A DNA stretch of 64,000 bases from Artemia franciscana. Lineage: Eukaryota > Arthropoda > Branchiopoda > Anostraca > Artemiidae. How positions within the stretch are numbered: position 1 is the first letter of the stretch; every line of letters starts with the position of its first letter. Below the pieces are notes generated by a model. It searched no databases, had not been told where the DNA came from, and saw nothing but the letters and a program-made list of their open reading frames with translations. Position numbers and translations under genes: made by a program. The stretch lies in NCBI RefSeq assembly GCF_032884065.1, contig NC_088873.1, forward strand, positions 9,125,702-9,189,701, read 5' to 3'. Below are positions 23,218-33,671 of the stretch, piece by piece.

Positions 23218-25135
23218 TTATACATGACAGAAAGTCACCGCAGCGTAGACGGAAAAGTAGATATCCATACAATGGGGCAATAAGAAACATATGACTGGAC
23301 AAGACAAGAAAAAAGAAGTTTCAGAATAGATCCAGGAAATTTGTGTAAGTTTTTGAATGATACCTAAACTCTGTGACACCTTAACCTTAATCACGGCTAT
23401 ATGGCTTCTGAATGCAAGATTCTCATCAGGTAGGATACCAAGAAACCGGACCACCCGATTCTGTGGTCTACACAAGGAGCCTTGTGACACCTGAAGTTGT
23501 ATAAAATGAGGGAAAGCTATACCAATTTGAGAAAATATAAGAAAATCTGACTTACCAACATTCAAGACCAAGTAATTTGCAATAAACCATGAAGTAACTC
23601 TCTCGAATAATGCGACAAGATTAGACTTTATATCACATTCCGTCTTCCCAAGGGTCCTAAGAGTGGTATCATCAGCAAAAGCAACAAGAAAATCTTTGTT
23701 AGGAATAATACTGGAACACGAAGCAGCATCCGGATGACACAGCTTGCAGCATTCCAGAGGCCTGGTGTTTTTCACCGCCGAAATCAGATCATTAACATAA
23801 ATCAGAAATAAAATGGGTCCAAGAACAGATCCCTGAGGGATGCCAAAATATACTTCAAAAGGGCTCCGGTAAATCGGATAAATTGAAATAAGCCTACCAG
23901 AAAGATATGAATCAAACCAAGGCAAAGCGTTTGATCTTCCAATACGCGGTAGTTTACAAAAAAGAATGCGATGAGTCACGGAATCAAAAGCTTTACGAAC
24001 ATCTAAAAATAAAGCTGCCGGGATAGGACCAGAATCTATTGCCGAATGAATGAAATTCGAGAAAGCTACGCAAGCATGCTCTGAAGAGTGACTCGCTTGG
24101 AATCCAAACTGGAAATCATGCAAAAATTCTTTTGCATCCAGAAAACTAAGAAGCCTGGACAGCATAGCCTTCTCAAAAATTTTGCTGAAAACAGATAGGA
24201 GAGAAATTGGTCTATAATTAGCAGGATCACTCCAAGAACCACCTTTATAAAGCACTATAACCTTAGCTCGCTTGAGAGATTCAGGTAAAATTTCATCCTC
24301 GAAAGAGAGATTGACAAGCTTAGTCAATGGTGGCATGATAGCAGGCAGAATGGCACGGATAACCCTTGTAGGAATTTTGTCTGATCTTGAAGAGGATGAT
24401 CCTTTAAGAGCATTCACCATACGAGCTACCTCAAATTCAGAAAAAAAATTCAAGACCATCGACTTTAAACATGATGGTCCAAGATAGGCTCTGAAATCGC
24501 AACGAAAAGTTGTAGAGCTTGCAGAGGAAGCAGTTGCCTTCCCTATATTAGTAAAATAAGAGGTAAGCTTTAGTTGAACATTTGTATCTCCTTGGATGGT
24601 TTTACCATCGAGTATCAGCATTGATGGAACTGAAGGCAGAGGAGGAGTAGGTCTAAGAACTGAATTAATTAAATGCCATGTCTTCCTAACATCCTTCCCA
24701 CATTCAGAAAATTTCCTATGATAATACTGAGACTTTGCCTTCCGACACAGAGAATTAAATATACTCCTATTGGCCTTGAATCGTTCAAACTACAGATGAT
24801 GAAGCCTTGTAAAGTTTCCAAAAATTATTTTTCCTTTTCCAGCTTTTATGGAGACCTCAAGTCATTTTTGGATTCAGTGGTGCTATCCTTTTCGGAGTAT
24901 GGGGCGCTGGACCCTGATTGCAAATTTCCAGGATTCCTTCTTCTACTAAATCATAAAAGGAATCAAAAGAGCGGTTAAAATCTGAATAAGAAACCAAACT
25001 ATCCCATGGTAAATCAGCCAGATGAGAATTAAGTAGACTTAGGTCAGTATCACCATAAGGGAAAAATTGGAGAATAGATGGTGATGCTATACACTGCGCT
25101 TGATCAGCACTCTTATATCGGGAAATAGTGGGAAA
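23218..25135 (-). pseudogene. CR1-group LINE reverse transcriptase
   Basis: A single open stretch of 467 codons (24,621-23,218) holds all core RT motifs: SDKIPTRVIRAILP, LPESLKRAKVIVLYKGG, NYRPISLLSVFSKIFEKAM, FQFGFQASHSSEHACVAF, AALFLDVRKAFDSVTH, YFGIPQGSVLGPILFLIYVN, FLVAFADDTTL with the catalytic FADD, LVLNVGKSDFLIF and VVRFLGILPDENLAFRSHI. The preceding EN-RT linker (WDSLVSYSDFNRSFDSFYDL and relatives) is readable to 25,135 but disrupted by at least one stop. The polymerase core itself looks uninterrupted. Confidence 0.85.
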
Positions 25136-25144
25136 GCTAGACCT

Positions 25145-25221
25145 ACGTTGCCCGGGCAACGTGAAGTGTTGCGGCAACCTTTGTCCGGCTTCGCCGACTA
25201 AAGTGTTGCAAGAGCAACATT
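25145..25221. repeat. Cluster of GTTGC/GCAAC hairpins
   Basis: Perfect 18-bp palindrome ACGTTGCCCGGGCAACGT at 25,145-25,162, then GTTGCGGCAAC, then GTTGC-AAGA-GCAAC. These are three successive hairpins with the same 5-bp stem within 77 bp. They sit at the border of the foreign insert. Confidence 0.7.
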
Positions 25222-25611
25222 TTGGTTTTGCTTCTTCGCTATCGATCAGTAATCACATGATCAAAGGCTATTCCTCAGCGTTGAAAAAACAACAACAAAA
25301 TAGTATCGAAAGAAGGGACTAAATTGACTTTGCAGCTAGTTGAACTTTATCCTTTTCAATCGTAGACATCGTGACGAATGAAAACTCGGAACAATATCTT
25401 ATATAATCTAGTTGGTATCCTAGAGCTATCCGTAACTTTTCAGGATAAAAATACTGTAGGTGACACTAATTATTACGAAACTACCTCATTGTTTTACGTT
25501 ATCGTTTGTACCCGTTGCGTAAACACTTAATTCTGTCAGATCTATAAAGATCGAATACAATTTACACCAATTTGCACAAATTTCTAGCCCAAAGTGAACA
25601 AATTCTTACTT

Positions 25612-25850
25612 ACAAGTCCCTCTCCCGTGATAGACATCAAGTTCACCGGAAACAAATAAATGGGTACACCAACTAGCATAGTTGCAAACCCCTCATCGCT
25701 GAAGTTGACTGTAGCCTAACAGCAGATTATTACTTACAAGTTTTCTACATGTCTTACCACTAGAAACAAATAATAGATACACCAACTAGCAAAAGTTGCT
25801 AACCCCTCATTGCCGAAGGTGATTATTACCTAACAGCCGACTGTTGCTTA
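25612..25850. repeat. Two-copy ~115-bp tandem repeat
   Basis: ACACCAACTAGCA.AGTTGC, AACCCCTCAT.GC and CCTAACAGC recur at a spacing of roughly 115 bp (25,668 and 25,783), followed by TTACAAGT. Diverged; no coding role seen. Confidence 0.55.
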
Positions 25851-26789
25851 CAAGTCCTCTATATGTCTCAAAATCTGTATCGGCCTTGATTTCGTTTTAG
25901 TGGGTACCTTACTACTGAAGCTGTCAACCCCTTGAAACTTTCAAACTTATATAGCTCATGAAGGAATTTTTGTACCAAAAAATGGATGTCATATACTTTG
26001 ATCAGCTCATCAAGAGCTATCGATTGCCGTCGAAAAAAAATTATATCTGTCTTAATTCGAAAGTTTTTTTTTTGCCGTAGGCCAACTTTCTAACGTCACC
26101 ACTTAACTCGAAAGCAGCAAAGGATAAGCTCCAATTTCTTTAGCAATGAGAGAACTTTTAAAGTTTATTAGGCACATCTGATACCATTTCTCTACCGCAA
26201 TCCCAAGTCCGGAAAACCGAATGATAAACTCAGCTGAAATCACGAACAGAAATGGGTAGAAACAATAGATGGCAGCACTTTCGGTCCCTTGGGAAAATGC
26301 CACATTTTTGCTTCTGTAATTTTTTCTATTTATCACTCAAAGAAGATATATTGGCTGTGGGGCCGGGTAACTGCCGCATATATTTAACACTTATAGATTT
26401 TAGTCCATCTTCAATTTGAAAGTGGTGCCTGCCTGCTTGCCTGCTAGAATGGAGCTTTCCACTCGAAAGCAGAAACATGGTTTGAGGAAACGAAAGCTTG
26501 GCTGCACAACTTCAGATACTCCTCTCTGACGTAGGCTATATAACTCCATTTCACTTCGCACACCATAGGCTCTGGCGCGTGGACAAGCAAAAACCATCCT
26601 TTTTGGCCCCAGGCAAGAGTTCTGCGGAGCTTTCCAAAATGGAATGTCATATTCATCAATCCGGCCTGAGGTCCACACTTTCCCTAAAAACCGCACAGGT
26701 TGGACCCTTACCAGTTTCAAGGAATAAGCTGAGATTGGCGGCACAGAAAAAAAAAAGAAAAAAAAGGACAAAACCAAAGTGGTGTTCTC

Positions 26790-27620
26790 GCAACACAATG
26801 ATCAGAAATATCACTAACCAGTACCACATTATTTAAAACATCTAGTGACGAAGAGACGCATTATTGATAACTAAAATCATTATTGATTATTTAAAACATC
26901 TAGTGACGAAGAGACCCATTATTGATAAGAGACGCATGTGTGTCAGTAACTCGGGTTGGTATACAAACTGAAGGTAGAGTACCTGAAGAGAGCATCATCG
27001 ACAAAAAATCAATAGCTGAAGCAGAATTTTGATCCAGCAGGTTGAGGTTACAATCTCCCATAAGGATTAGTTCATAAGGATGTTTTTGGACTGAGTCCAA
27101 AATTTCTTCAAGAATTTTCATAAACGAAGGAATAGACCCATGGGGGGACCTATAAACCAAACCCACAGCCAAATACTTTCACATTGATTTAATATCAATA
27201 AAAAGGGATTCAAAGATTCCTTCCTCATTTCTGCTCAAATCACTTCGGACATTATATGCAAGACGATCAGCAATATAAAGGACAAGGCCACCTCTCGCCA
27301 TCTGTTTCCTATTCAGCCTCTCTATCCAATATCCTGAAATATCTAAAAGGATATCCTTTTTTGAATCCAGGAAAGTTTTATGTAATCCTATAACATCAGG
27401 AGTTCCACCACTAATGATCCGTTTCAGCTCATCAAAAGACGAGCAAAGTCCCTGAATGTTAAGATGAAACTCAGAAAAAATATCATCTCGTTTAGAGGAG
27501 GCAGAACCATTTAATTGCGAAACATACCTACTTATATAAGCCAAATTAGAATCACCATTCTTCCTATTTCTACTTCCAATTGAATTATTAATTATATTTT
27601 CAATATCTAAAGGATTATTT
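26790..27620 (-). pseudogene. CR1-group LINE endonuclease domain
   Basis: Motifs: FHLNIQGLCSSFDEL, DVIGLHKTFLD, RGGLVLYIADRLAYNV, a stop near 27,180, LAVGLVYRSPHGSIP, ELILMGDCNLNLLD, IPTRVTDTHASLI, and then, after a short disrupted repeat, VLVSDISDHC near 26,800. The catalytic Glu of the usual GLTET motif is Lys here (GLHKT). SDISDH marks the C-terminal end, after which the foreign 1.6-kb insert begins. Confidence 0.75.
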
Positions 27621-28211
27621 TGTAATTCAAGTAAACGTTCCCCAAAAGAGTTGATACCTACCTGGCCACAAAATAGAAATCGTTGATAAACTCATGGTGG
27701 ATTTTAGTTCCGCTCCATGACCAAACCCACCAAACCACAGGCATAAGGAAAAAATATCAGGAAAAAAAAATTAAAAAATAACATAATTAAGGTAAGGATA
27801 AATAAGAAGAAGCGGGGAAAGAGAAGGAAAATGAAACAAGGAAAAACTAAGAAATAAACAAATAATCAGCATTGGTAAATTAAACGCGAAAGAACCATAT
27901 ATTTCACTAACAGACATGAAACTTTCTAATAGGGGCATTTTATCAACAGCGCCACCGAATATTTAACAGGGATCGAATATGTTTCTACTGTCGTTAGACA
28001 GAAAGTGTTCTTGGAGACAAATAATTTCTTCGGTGTGGCATAGCTGTTCAAGCACGGTAATTTTGGTACTAAAACCATTATTCATATTCCAGGAGACGAA
28101 ACGCTTGTCAATATAAAATTCATTCATTTTGGGCGTTTGAGGTCATTGATTTCTCTGACTTGTTAGATGGTCAGCTACCATGATAGCATGTGTGTTGGGT
28201 GCTTGTACAGC

Positions 28212-28741
28212 TTAGGCATCGCATTCTGGTAGGGATTCTCTTTCGTTGCACCATGTTTTTTGAGCACAATTGACACACTTCGATACGTTTTTACACTGGG
28301 TTGCTATGTGGCCAGATTCATGGCAGTTGTAGCAACGTTTCGGAAAAAAGACGAATTCTTGAATTCTGAAACTTTCAAAGCCCGCTTTCATTGACAATTT
28401 TGTGGCAGTATCGAAAGATTCACGACATGGAAAATACAGCTTGAATGCGTGTGATTTTCCACATTGTTCGGCATTCTCACATCCAGAAACTAGACTGAAT
28501 GACCTCTGCGTCAAAGGGATCAGGAATCCCTTAAATCAGTCCTATGTACAAAGGGCTTTTTCTTTGGCATCGGATTCTGGATTTTATTTTTAATCGCTAG
28601 TGCTATTTTTTCCGCCGTAGCCTTGTGAGCTACAGCCATGCACCAACCGTTCATTACAGGCCTTAGTTCACTTTTGGTGGCGTCTAGAGTTTCGCCACAT
28701 GCAGATTCGATAAAGTTCTTTTGTTCCAGTGGTGTTTTCAA
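28212..28741 (-). pseudogene. CR1-group LINE ORF1 with zinc knuckle
   Basis: Two adjacent frames, broken near 28,520. The second reads CGKSHAFKLYFPCRESFDTA, then KRCYNCHESGHIATQC, a canonical C-X2-C-X4-H-X4-C knuckle, then KCVNCAQKTWCNERE, a second, damaged knuckle. It would bind the element's RNA. Sense and position relative to the endonuclease agree with ORF1. Confidence 0.75.
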
Positions 28742-29022
28742 GGGTGGAGGGTTTTATACAACGGAGTATGATACCCTTTGCGGAGCGTAAAGTTTACTAA
28801 AGGGGCTGGCATGGGTAGAAACGTGGAACTCACCGTAGTTAACACATTCCATAAAGCCATCAAAACTATGACACATGTCGTTTACTCTAGTAGTTATACA
28901 AGCATTATCTTCTCTATACAATCCGGGACTTCTGCAGGTTCAAAATAACGAAGGTAGGCAAGGCACGATTTTCCTTTGCTGACTTAACAAATAATTTGGC
29001 TACATCCAAAACGTTTTCATCA
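28742..29022. other. Probable 5' region of the CR1-group LINE; nothing else seen
   Basis: Unassigned sequence between the start of LINE ORF1 and the next dispersed repeat. Confidence 0.35.
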
Positions 29023-29390
29023 GACAGTTTGTGGTAACAAACTGAAGTAAGGAGCGACCCGGCTCAATAGTAACTAAAACTCTAAAATACGGAATTTTGA
29101 TACCAATAGTTACATCAAAAGAATCGCATTTTAATGTAGATTTTAAATATATAAGTTTCATCAAGTTTAGTCCAACCTATCAAAAGTTATGAGCCTGAGA
29201 AAATTTGCCCTATTTTAGAAAATAGGGGAAAATACCCCCTAAAAGTCATAGAATCTTAACGAAAATCACACCATCAGCGTTTCAGAGAACCCTCTGAGTT
29301 CCAAGCTCCTGTCTTCAAAAACATGGAATTTTGTATTTTTTGCCAGAAGACAAATCACGGATCACGGACAAATCACAATCACGAATGCGT

Positions 29391-29449
<59 letters not shown>

Positions 29450-30765
29450 CAGGGGTGATCGTATTGGCCCAGTGGTCCTAGAATTTTGCGAGAGGGCTCA
29501 TTTGAACGGAAATGAAAAGTTCTAGTGCCCTTTTTAAGTGACCAAAAATATTGGAGGGCACCTAGGCCCCCTCCCACGCTAATTTTTTTCCCAAAGTCGT
29601 CGGATCAAAACTCTGAGGTAGCCATTTTATTCAGCATAGTCGAAAACACTTATAACTATGTCTTCGGGACGACTTACCCCCCCCCCTCCTCCCACAATCC
29701 CCGTGGGTGGGGCTGCAAGTTACAAACTTTGACCAGGGTTTGCATATAGTAATGGTTACTGGGAAGTTTACAGATGTTTTCAGGGGGATTATTTGGTTGG
29801 GAGGAGGGGTTGAGAAGAGGGGCTATGTGGGAGAAATTTTCCAAGGAGGAATTCGTCATGGGGAAAGAAGATTTCCATGAAGGGGGTGCAGCATTTTCTA
29901 GCATTATTTAAAAATAAACAATGAAAAAATAAATATAAAAATGTTTTTTCCACTGAAAGTAAGTAGTAGCATTAAAATTTAAAACAAACAGAAAATATTA
30001 CGCATATAAGGGGTTCACCTTCTCCTAATACCTCCCTCTTTACGCTAAAGTATTTTTAGTAATTCCAACTATTTATTCTACGGCCTTTGTGATTCAGGGG
30101 ACAAAATTAAGCTTTAGAGTAATGAGAGAGGTATTGACGAGTGGGCGAACCCTCTCATATACGTAATAAAAACATCCGAATATAGAAGTTTGTTACGTAA
30201 GCTAATTTGTAAGTTACGTATTTCATTTACTAATGGAAACCTTCGTAAAAAACTAAAAGTTCTAGTTGCCTTTTAAAGTACCCAAAAAATTATAGGGCAA
30301 CTGTGCCTCCTCCCCCCTCCTTTTTCTCAAAATCTTTCGATCAAAACTATGGGAAAGCCATTTAGCCAAATTAATAAATATGCAAATTTCGCTTTAATTA
30401 TTCATCTGTGGAGAGCCAAAATCAAAACATGGATTAACTAAAAAACGTTCAGAAATTAAATTAAAAAAAGTTTTTTTTTACTGAAAGTAAGGAGCGACAT
30501 TAAAACTTGAAACGAACAGAAATTACCCCGTATATGAAAGGGGCTGTTCCCTCTTCAACTCCCTGCTCTTTACGTTAACGTTTTTACTGCTTTAAAAAGT
30601 AGAGTTGAGAGAAAGAGTCAAACTTCAGCGCAAAGACCGAGGCGTTGAAGAGGGAACAGCCTCTTTCATATACGGGGTAATTTCTGTTCGTTTTAAGTGT
30701 TAATATCGCTCCTTACTTTCAGTTAAAGAAAACTTGTTTTTATTTATTTAATCAATATATAGGGT
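29023..30765. repeat. Dispersed repeat B, long copy with poly-T and foldback end
   Basis: Starts at AACTGAAGTAAGGAGCGACC. It contains T58 (29,392-29,449), the phrases AGTGGTCCTAGAATTTTGCG and CCCTTTTTAAGTGACC, then C-rich runs, and ends in a foldback. The phrase GTAAGGAGCGAC and G/C-run hinges recur in the other B copies of this window. There is no open frame long enough for a transposase, so it is presumably non-autonomous; the superfamily is unknown. Confidence 0.6.
30452..30745. repeat. Foldback (inverted repeat) inside repeat B
   Basis: The left arm (about 30,452-30,575, with CTGAAAGTAAGGAGCGACAT and GAACAGAAATTACCCCGTAT) and the right arm (about 30,625-30,745) are reverse complements, separated by a hinge of about 50 bp. 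The transcript would form one long hairpin. Confidence 0.75.
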
Positions 30766-32405
30766 TTGGGGGAGTCTACAGGGCACATGTACCTACCCCG
30801 CCTGCGCTAGTTGTTCCCCTTTACCTGATAATAAAATAGAAGTAAACCTACTGAGCACTACCACAGCAGTTTTTATTCATAAACATTTGGTTCATGTTTT
30901 TTTTCATTTACTTTTGTTTTTTTGTTCATTTACTGGAGTAATTCAATGGAATTACTCCAGATTTAAACAAATTTGTCGCTTTCGTCAATTGTTGGAACCC
31001 TTGTCACATTGGGCCTCCAAAGAATTTGCTTATTGGCGCCCTCGTCAGATTCCCCCCCCCCCAAGATTCTGCTTTAGATCTGCTCTTGGGAAGTTGAAGG
31101 CACAAATTTAACGTAAAACTTTTTTGTCAGAGTTCAGATCGGTGCAGACCTGTCACTTATGCAAATGTCTAAGCCTTAGAAATAAGAAAAGGCACATTAT
31201 TTTAGCAATACCTTGCCGGGGTAGATTTTTGGCGATAGATTCAATTCTTAAAATTTCATTCACTTAGCTCAACCACTTTCCAAGATAGTTAGAGTCCCCT
31301 AAACTAGAATTTTACCAAATAATCTATTGAATTATAAATTATGAATAAATTAACACTTTTTTTAGAAACTTTTAGTTATAACAGTACCAGTAAAATGTGG
31401 ATGATTTTTTGCGTAAGATGGAGAGATGCACAACAAATTCTGTTTTTTAGCCAAACATATTTACAAGCGTACAATCTAGCCTAAAATAACAGAAAAACAC
31501 CTTGTTTCCATTTTTTATTATATTCTGTCAGTAAAGAACTGTGGAGTTTGCCGTATCGCTATTTTCTATCTGTGATTTGTTTATTTTGTTCGGAAGTCAT
31601 CCTGAAAGAAAATTTGCGATAGAGTTTTACATAATTTTAAGTTTTGAATTAATCTATTGAATTATAAACAGATCACAATTATAAACAATATAATTAATTA
31701 GTTAGTAGTGGTAAAATATGGAGACTTCTTTTGTATCAGATGAATAACGAAACTTTCTTGAGCTAAATTTATTAGTGTGTAACATAATAGAATTATAGAC
31801 TTGAATGGATAATAAATAAAGACTAAGTTTTTTTTTAACTGAAAGTAAGGAGCAGCATTAAAACTTAAAACGAATAAAAATACTACGTATATGAGGGGAG
31901 TTCCTCTCTCCTCAACACTTCGCTCTTCGCGCTAATGTTTTGTAGCACTTTTAAAAAAGCTTCTTTTTGTTCTAATTCAACTTTTGTTCTAACTAAAAAA
32001 GCTTATTTCGTTCTAATTCAAATAATAACCAGTTTAGTACTGTTTGTATTCGCAGACAATTAGCTTTGGCTCAGTGGAAAACAACGTTGTAGCTATATTT
32101 TAATAAATATTTAGTTGGTTTTTTGGGTTAGGTTAGGTTATATTTTGCATTCATCCCCGCTATACTTAACCCCCCAGCCCCCTACTGTCCAAATATAAGC
32201 ACAAATTATATATATATATATATATATATATCCCATCTATTTCCCAAGCGTTTCAGTTGTTTCAGCTCTGAACCTGTGGATCCAAATTCTCGAGTGTGTA
32301 CTGGCTAATAGATAAGCACCTTTGTTCTTAAGGTGCTTGTACAAAATTCAAACTTAAGCGCAAGAAGTGCAGTGTTCAGGAGAGGACAATCACCCTTATA
32401 TACGT
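30766..32405. other. AT-rich region with repeat B fragments and a short TA tract
   Basis: No gene seen. 31,830-31,960 and 32,330-32,400 are partial B repeats (AGTAAGGAGCAGCATT; TTATATACGTAATAAT). A (TA) run sits at 32,211-32,231, and GGGTTAGGTTAGG near 32,130 is a short telomere-like chance string. Confidence 0.45.
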
Positions 32406-32879
32406 AATAATATGAAAAAAAAAACTTCGTTTTCTTAAAGAGTTAAAGAGGCTGCGTCCCAAAGTCGAACCTTAAAACGTACAGGAATTAGAAGAGGCAG
32501 TTGGGGGGCTGCCGCCCCCCAAACCCCCAGCTTTTAAAGACTCTTTTGTACAGGTTTTTTTTGTGGGGGGACTTCATTGTTACTAATTACTAGTTTCGGC
32601 GCAATGGTTCTCCTGTCCTCTTGTGTTTAACATTTTTCGAAGTTATTCCATTATTCATTCATTTCAATGTTTTGTTTATTAAAAGAGGGCCTTTCCCAAG
32701 CCAAGAGCGGGGGGTTAGCAAAAAAACAAAAAACCCGTACAAAAGAGTCTTTAAAAGCTGGGGGTTTGGGGGGCGGCAGCCCCCCAACTGCCTCTTCTAA
32801 TTCCTGTACGTTTTAAGGTTCGACTTTGGGACGCAGCCTCTTTAACTCTTTAAGAAAACGAAGTTTTTTTCATATTATT
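32406..32879. mobile_element. MITE with ~155-bp terminal inverted repeats
   Basis: 32,406-32,563 and 32,720-32,879 are near-perfect reverse complements, starting AATAATATGAAAAAA. They include GAGGCTGCGTCCCAAAGTCG, CGTACAGGAATTAGAAGAGG and GGGGGGCTGCCGCCCCCC, around a 156-bp centre without coding capacity. The ends are A/T-rich and I cannot define a target duplication. The internal phrase CGTACAGGAATTAGGAGAGG recurs once at 32,937, outside the element. Confidence 0.75.
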
Positions 32880-32920
32880 TCTGTACGTTTTTCTACAATC
32901 CATGGTGGATGTAATTTAAT

Positions 32921-32947
32921 AATTCCTGTACTCCTCGTACAGGAATT
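32921..32947. repeat. Perfect 11-bp hairpin
   Basis: AATTCCTGTAC, a 5-nt loop, GTACAGGAATT. It may be a remnant of the same MITE family as 32,406-32,879. Confidence 0.65.
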
Positions 32948-33118
32948 AGGAGAGGAACCCCCCCCCTCCAGCTTTTAAATCATTGTATAAAATAGAAAAA
33001 AAATAGATAGAATGACCGAAATGTTTCTTTTGCTCATAAAAAGCTAATATTCTGTTATCTCTCAAATGATAAGCTGTCCAGGTGTTATCAAAAATTTTTT
33101 GATGTTGTGAAAAAAAAC

Positions 33119-33190
33119 CGCCCGTAAGGGACTTGAACCCTTGACCCGAGGATTAAAAGTCTCACGCTCTACCAAGTGAGCTAATAACTT
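33119..33190 (-). pseudogene. tRNA-Lys(UUU)-like relic
   Basis: The minus strand has D-arm TAGCTCACTTGGTAGAGC (A box), the anticodon loop CTTTTAA and T-arm GGGTTCAAGTCCC (B box), as in tRNA-Lys. The 3' acceptor strand ACGGGCG cannot pair with the 5' sequence AAGTTAT, and the anticodon stem has mismatches (AGACTTTTAATCC). It is therefore a tRNA pseudogene or the head of a tRNA-derived SINE, not a working tRNA. Confidence 0.7.
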
Positions 33191-33289
33191 GCATGTGTCT
33201 AAATATAACTTCTCAATAAATTTTAAAAATTTCAAATTAACATGGGCTCTTATGGAGAGAAATCCGTTAATTAATAGCTAATGCGTGGT

Positions 33290-33440
33290 TTCTGGAAAAC
33301 AGGGAAGGAGTTATCGGATCGAGCTGAAATTTCGCGGATAAGCTCCTGGGCCATAGGGGACCTTAACTTGTGAATTTCAGCCCGATCGGACAACGTTAAA
33401 AGGGGGGGGGGGTTGGAGGGTCGAAACTTTCGGGGGGTTA
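33290..33440. repeat. Single diverged G-run module
   Basis: TTATCGGATCGAGCTGAAAT, then GCCCGATCGGACAACGTTAA, then a G-run. This is the same three-part plan as the HINE-like modules but with different words. It lies just before the gap. Confidence 0.4.
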
Positions 33441-33571
33441 AGATTTTCCTATGAAACTTTCCAGGAAAATTACTCGGAGAATTCCGCATCGAATGAGTCT
33501 TCGTACACCCAGATCCGATGTCGGATGTGACCTGTAGGCGTCTAGAAAAAAAAAGTAAATGAATTTTAAGT

Positions 33572-33671
33572 NNNNNNNNNNNNNNNNNNNNNNNNNNNNN
33601 NNNNNNNNNNNNNNNNNNNNNNNNNNNNNNNNNNNNNNNNNNNNNNNNNNNNNNNNNNNNNNNNNNNNNNN
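33572..33671. other. Assembly gap (100 N)
   Basis: Exactly 100 N, the usual placeholder for a gap of unknown size. The right arm of the inverted duplication begins immediately after it, inside a satellite array. Confidence 0.99.

Larger units (their letters stand above)
25138..26780. mobile_element. Unknown 1.6-kb insertion inside the CR1-group LINE
   Basis: The LINE's endonuclease ends at SDISDH near 26,800 and its RT linker resumes at about 25,135, so the sequence between is foreign. It contains an A/G-rich tract at 26,749-26,767, two overlapping 110-130-codon open frames on opposite strands at 26,400-26,836 of doubtful value, a roughly 115-bp tandem repeat (25,612-25,850), and a hairpin cluster at its 25,145 edge. 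I cannot assign it to a family, and I did not find a target-site duplication. Confidence 0.5.
22654..28741 (-). mobile_element. CR1-group LINE, split by a 1.6-kb insert
   Basis: Minus-strand non-LTR element: ORF1 with zinc knuckle (28,741-28,212), endonuclease (about 27,620-26,790), RT (25,135-23,218), and a 3' end with TTTAATAATAAA and a CT/GA tract at 22,653-22,668. The RT motifs (YRPISLLS, QFGFQ.SHSSEHA, PQGSVLGPILFLIYVNDL, FADDTTL) and a zinc-knuckle ORF1 fit the CR1/L2/Daphne assemblage. Unlike the I-group element, it has no RNase H. It lies in the spacer between the inverted arms and is single copy here. Stops, frameshifts and the insertion at 25,138-26,780 show it is inactive. Confidence 0.8.

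Noticed and set aside
26400-26836. Two overlapping open frames on opposite strands considered as a host exon
   Set aside because: No recognisable domain, and they lie inside the foreign insert in the LINE; probably chance.
25138-28741. Considered reading the CR1-group LINE and its insert as one larger element
   Set aside because: Endonuclease and RT motifs flank the insert in the same order and orientation as ordinary CR1-group LINEs, so a simple interruption is the better explanation.
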